Shown in pieces: positions 6,523-7,899 of a stretch of 7,899 nt of DNA (position 1 is its first letter; every line of letters begins with the position of its first letter). Source of the stretch: an uncultured Subdoligranulum sp. (GTDB taxonomy: Bacteria > Bacillota_A > Clostridia > Oscillospirales > Ruminococcaceae). The notes under the pieces were generated by a model. That model had not been told where the DNA came from. It searched no databases and saw nothing but the letters and a program-made list of their open reading frames with translations. The position numbers and the translations under genes were made by a program. Where the stretch lies: the NCBI RefSeq assembly GCF_937890665.1, contig NZ_CALADU010000237.1, positions 1 to 7,899 of the forward strand, given 5' to 3'.

Positions 6523-6861
6523 ATGATTACAGAAGGGAGATTTGCCTATGATTATCCAATCCGTACACTTCCATTCTATGAGGGTCGCATGTCTGCGAAA
6601 CGCCTCATCCCGGAAAAAGAGCTGAAAGCCTGCTATGGCCTGCTGTTTGCCGACTATCCCGATGTGGTAACGGTCCGGCAACTGCAAACTATGTTGGGCA
6701 TCAGCCGTCATGCGGCGTATGATCTGCTGGGAGAAGGGGAAATCGGAGCCCTCAAACTGGGCAACGCCTACAAGATTCCCAAAATCAACGTCATCCGCTA
6801 TCTGCTAACCAATGCACACGGGGCGGGTTTTGCCGGGCAAGACCTGCAAAGTGAATCATAG
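6523..6861 (+). CDS. Small excisionase-like helix-turn-helix protein
   Basis: Up to 112 residues, with a DNA-binding domain at about 48-94: VTVRQLQTMLGISRHAAYDLL followed by a short wing (IGALKLGNAYKIPK) and IRYLL. This is the layout of excisionase/MerR-like HTH_17 proteins that often precede replication or integration genes of Firmicutes mobile elements. The start is uncertain. ATG 6523 has no clear ribosome binding site. ATG 6589, giving 90 residues, has GAGGG only 4 bases away but keeps the whole conserved part. A strong AGAAGGGAG at 6531-6539 instead serves ATG 6548 in another frame. The stop lies inside the first palindromic repeat of the following array. It may act as an excision factor or a regulator of the downstream RepA-like gene. 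Confidence 0.7.
   Translation: MITEGRFAYDYPIRTLPFYEGRMSAKRLIPEKELKACYGLLFADYPDVVTVRQLQTMLGISRHAAYDLLGEGEIGALKLGNAYKIPKINVIRYLLTNAHGAGFAGQDLQSES
6548..6625 (+). CDS. Possible 25-residue leader ORF overlapping the HTH gene
   Basis: ATG 6548 is preceded by AGAAGGGAG (6531-6539) with an 8-base gap, the best ribosome binding site in this leader. The frame ends at TGA 6623-6625, inside the HTH gene in a different frame. Its peptide shows no recognisable features. It could be a translated leader that tunes re-initiation at ATG 6589, or a chance overlap. Confidence 0.25.
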   Translation: MIIQSVHFHSMRVACLRNASSRKKS

Positions 6862-6998
6862 CATGATTCACTGGAAATCCGCCGCAGGAAAAGTGAATCA
6901 TAGCATGATTCACTTTCTGCTGTATTGCGGCCAAAGGTATCTTAACAAGATTCACGCAAGCGATTTTCCCGACAAAGTGAATCGTATTAAGATTCACT
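6848..6998. repeat. Array of four 21-bp palindromic repeats at an exact 42-bp period
   Basis: The units start at 6851, 6893, 6935 and 6977, each 21 bp and each exactly 42 bp apart. Units 1 and 2 are identical: arms GTGAATCAT and ATGATTCAC around AGC, with matching flanks. Unit 4 keeps arms GTGAATC and GATTCAC but has a changed centre. Unit 3 keeps only the right arm (GATTCAC) well, with a degenerate left arm. Unit 1 overlaps the stop codon of the HTH gene. The period equals four helical turns, so all sites face one side of the DNA. This fits iterons or cooperative operator sites for the RepA-like or another element protein, or a partition or transfer site. Confidence 0.85.
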
Positions 6999-7023
6999 CC
7001 GTACCTGCGCCCAAATCCGCGCC

Positions 7024-7051
7024 GTGCCGCGCGCCGCCGGGCGGCGGGCAC
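7024..7051 (+). other. GC-rich hairpin 1 in the RepA-like leader
   Basis: GTGCC (7024-7028) pairs with GGCAC (7047-7051), and CGCCGC (7032-7037) pairs with GCGGCG (7041-7046), with a 3-base loop and a 3-base bulge. The sequence is almost entirely G and C and very stable. No T-run follows, so it is not an ordinary terminator. Confidence 0.55.
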
Positions 7052-7077
7052 GTCACCCGCATTGTCGCAAAGGTCGC

Positions 7078-7107
7078 GCCACAGGGCCTCGTTTGGCGGC
7101 CTGTGGC
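7078..7107 (+). other. Hairpin 2 just upstream of the RepA-like ribosome binding site
   Basis: GCCACAGG (7078-7085) pairs with CCTGTGGC (7100-7107), extended inside by GCC (7086-7088) with GGC (7095-7097) and a two-base bulge. It ends 8 bases before AAGGAGG, so it could influence initiation of the RepA-like protein. Confidence 0.55.
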
Positions 7108-7115
7108 CCAGCAAG

Positions 7116-7122
7116 AAGGAGG
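7116..7122 (+). promoter_or_regulatory. Ribosome binding site of the RepA-like gene
   Basis: AAGGAGG lies 8 bases before ATG 7131. The out-of-frame ATG at 7126 is only 3 bases away and is unlikely to be used. Confidence 0.8.
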
Positions 7123-7130
7123 CGTATGCC

Positions 7131-7899
7131 ATGCAGAGAAACGAACCTATTGATGCTGAAACTCTACTTTCCACCCCGCTGCCGCCGGTGCGGTGGCTGA
7201 TTCCCGGCCTGCTGCCCGCCGGGCTTTCCTTGTTGGCCGGTGCCAGCAAGGCAGGCAAAAGTTGGCTGTGCCTGTGGCTTTGCCTGCAGCTGGCCCGGGG
7301 CGGCGAGATCTGGGGCCGCACCACTCAGCCGCAGACCGTGCTGTACCTCTGTCTGGAGGACACCTACGCCCGCATCCAGGGGCGTTTGTTCCGCCTGACC
7401 GAGGACCCCGTTCCCAGCCGGTTGTACTTCCAGACCGGAAGCTGCGCCATCGGGGACGGGCTGGAACTCCAGATTGAAAAATTTCTGTCCCAACACCCCG
7501 AAACCGGGCTGGTGGTTATCGACACCTTGCAGAAGGTCCGCACCGCCGACCCGAACAACGGCGCTTACGCCAGCGATTACCAGGATATGAGCGCGCTGAA
7601 ATCCCTGGCGGACCGCCGTGGTATCGGGTTGCTGCTGGTGCATCATCTGCGCAAACAGGGCGCATCCGACCCGTTCCAGCAGATTTCCGGGTCCAACGGC
7701 CTGATGGGTGCCGCCGACACCATCTGGCTGCTGCAGCGCCAGCGGATGAGCGACACGGCCCGGCTGCTGGTGACGGGCCGTGACATGGACAGCTGCACCC
7801 TCCACCTGCAGACCCGGGATTGCATCTGGCAGCTGTTGGAGGAGGAAACCGCCGAGGAGCAGGTCCGGAAGTCCGTTCCGGACTATCTGTGGCGGGCGG
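7131..7899 (+). CDS. RepA-like AAA-family ATPase, partial (runs off right edge)
   Basis: 256 codons are visible, open to the window edge. The protein is a RecA-fold ATPase of the AAA_25/RepA helicase-like kind found in plasmids, phages and integrative elements. It has a Walker A GASKAGKS (37-44), the LCLED acidic segment (73-77), a Walker B LVVID (127-131), HHLRK (171-175) and SGSNGLMGAADTIWLL (186-201). These proteins act as hexameric replicative helicases or helicase loaders at the element's origin. The start at ATG 7131 is set by AAGGAGG. Codons are strongly G/C-ending, unlike the AT-rich genes at the left. It sits directly after the 42-bp-period palindromes and two hairpins, as expected for an initiator gene beside its own binding sites. 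The C-terminus, where a DNA-binding domain may lie, is outside the window. Confidence 0.85.
   Translation, partial: MQRNEPIDAETLLSTPLPPVRWLIPGLLPAGLSLLAGASKAGKSWLCLWLCLQLARGGEIWGRTTQPQTVLYLCLEDTYARIQGRLFRLTEDPVPSRLYFQTGSCAIGDGLELQIEKFLSQHPETGLVVIDTLQKVRTADPNNGAYASDYQDMSALKSLADRRGIGLLLVHHLRKQGASDPFQQISGSNGLMGAADTIWLLQRQRMSDTARLLVTGRDMDSCTLHLQTRDCIWQLLEEETAEEQVRKSVPDYLWRA

Larger units (their letters stand above)
6862..7130 (+). other. Intergenic control region (repeat array plus hairpin leader) before the RepA-like gene
   Basis: No gene is supported on either strand. It contains most of the palindromic repeat array (to 6998), then two GC-rich hairpins and the ribosome binding site of the RepA-like gene. 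No clear sigma-A promoter was seen, so the gene may be transcribed from the promoter at 6453. The region is a candidate origin or regulatory region of the element. Confidence 0.5.

Noticed and set aside
6848..6998. CRISPR array
   Set aside because: The units are full palindromes with 21-base gaps and strong decay in unit 3, and there are only four of them; no cas gene is nearby. Gaps and repeat type do not fit CRISPR.
6812..7153. 113-codon plus-strand frame containing a 14-residue repeat (KVNHSMIH and variants)
   Set aside because: The repeat is the translation of the 42-bp-period DNA palindromes, since 42 is a multiple of three. The palindromic symmetry, the lack of a ribosome binding site and the overlap with both flanking genes point to DNA sites and not a protein.
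6791..7324. 177-codon minus-strand frame
   Set aside because: It crosses the repeat array and hairpins and overlaps both real genes, and its protein is low-complexity Arg/Ser/Pro-rich with no family features.
7164..7805. 213-codon minus-strand frame
   Set aside because: It lies entirely antisense to the RepA-like gene, which has clear Walker motifs and a good ribosome binding site. Long antisense frames are expected in GC-rich coding DNA.

Overview
The window looks like part of a mobile or defence-rich accessory region from a gut-type Clostridia bacterium (Oscillospiraceae/Ruminococcaceae style). This rests on strong GGAGG-type ribosome binding sites, the mix of gene families and the GC-rich replication gene at the right end; no marker gene fixes the species. 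Composition is split: lines counted by hand give 20/60 G+C at 4501-4560 but 40/60 at 7201-7260. The left three quarters therefore looks like acquired cargo next to a GC-rich element backbone.

Left block (1-3600, all minus strand, read right to left). A promoter with an operator-like inverted repeat over its -10 box drives a Schlafen-type AlbA_2/GHKL-ATPase/winged-helix protein. After it come a DUF262 + HNH protein of the GmrSD-like kind and the N-terminus of a type III restriction-modification Mod methyltransferase. This reads as a composite anti-phage operon whose modification gene runs off the left edge. The Mod homology stops abruptly at residue 89, and the last ~47 bases could be the end of an insertion sequence or another rearrangement.

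Middle block (3809-6510, minus strand). A two-gene operon, closed by a perfect 14-bp stem-loop, encodes an XRE-family regulator and, 2 bases downstream, a 644-residue protein of unknown function. Its C-terminus carries an R-x4-H motif typical of HEPN ribonucleases. The layout, a regulator followed by a putative RNase toxin with operator-like repeats in the control region, suggests an undescribed toxin-antitoxin-like or abortive-infection module. This is the best novel-system candidate among the protein genes.

Right block (6436-7899, plus strand). Divergent from the XRE gene, a near-consensus promoter with operator repeats drives a small excisionase-like helix-turn-helix protein. After it comes an array of four 21-bp palindromic repeats spaced exactly 42 bp apart, then two strong GC-rich hairpins, then the start of a RepA-like AAA ATPase that runs off the right edge. 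The repeat array is probably an initiator or partition-protein binding region (an origin or an operator) of a plasmid or integrative element, and is the most striking non-coding structure in the window.
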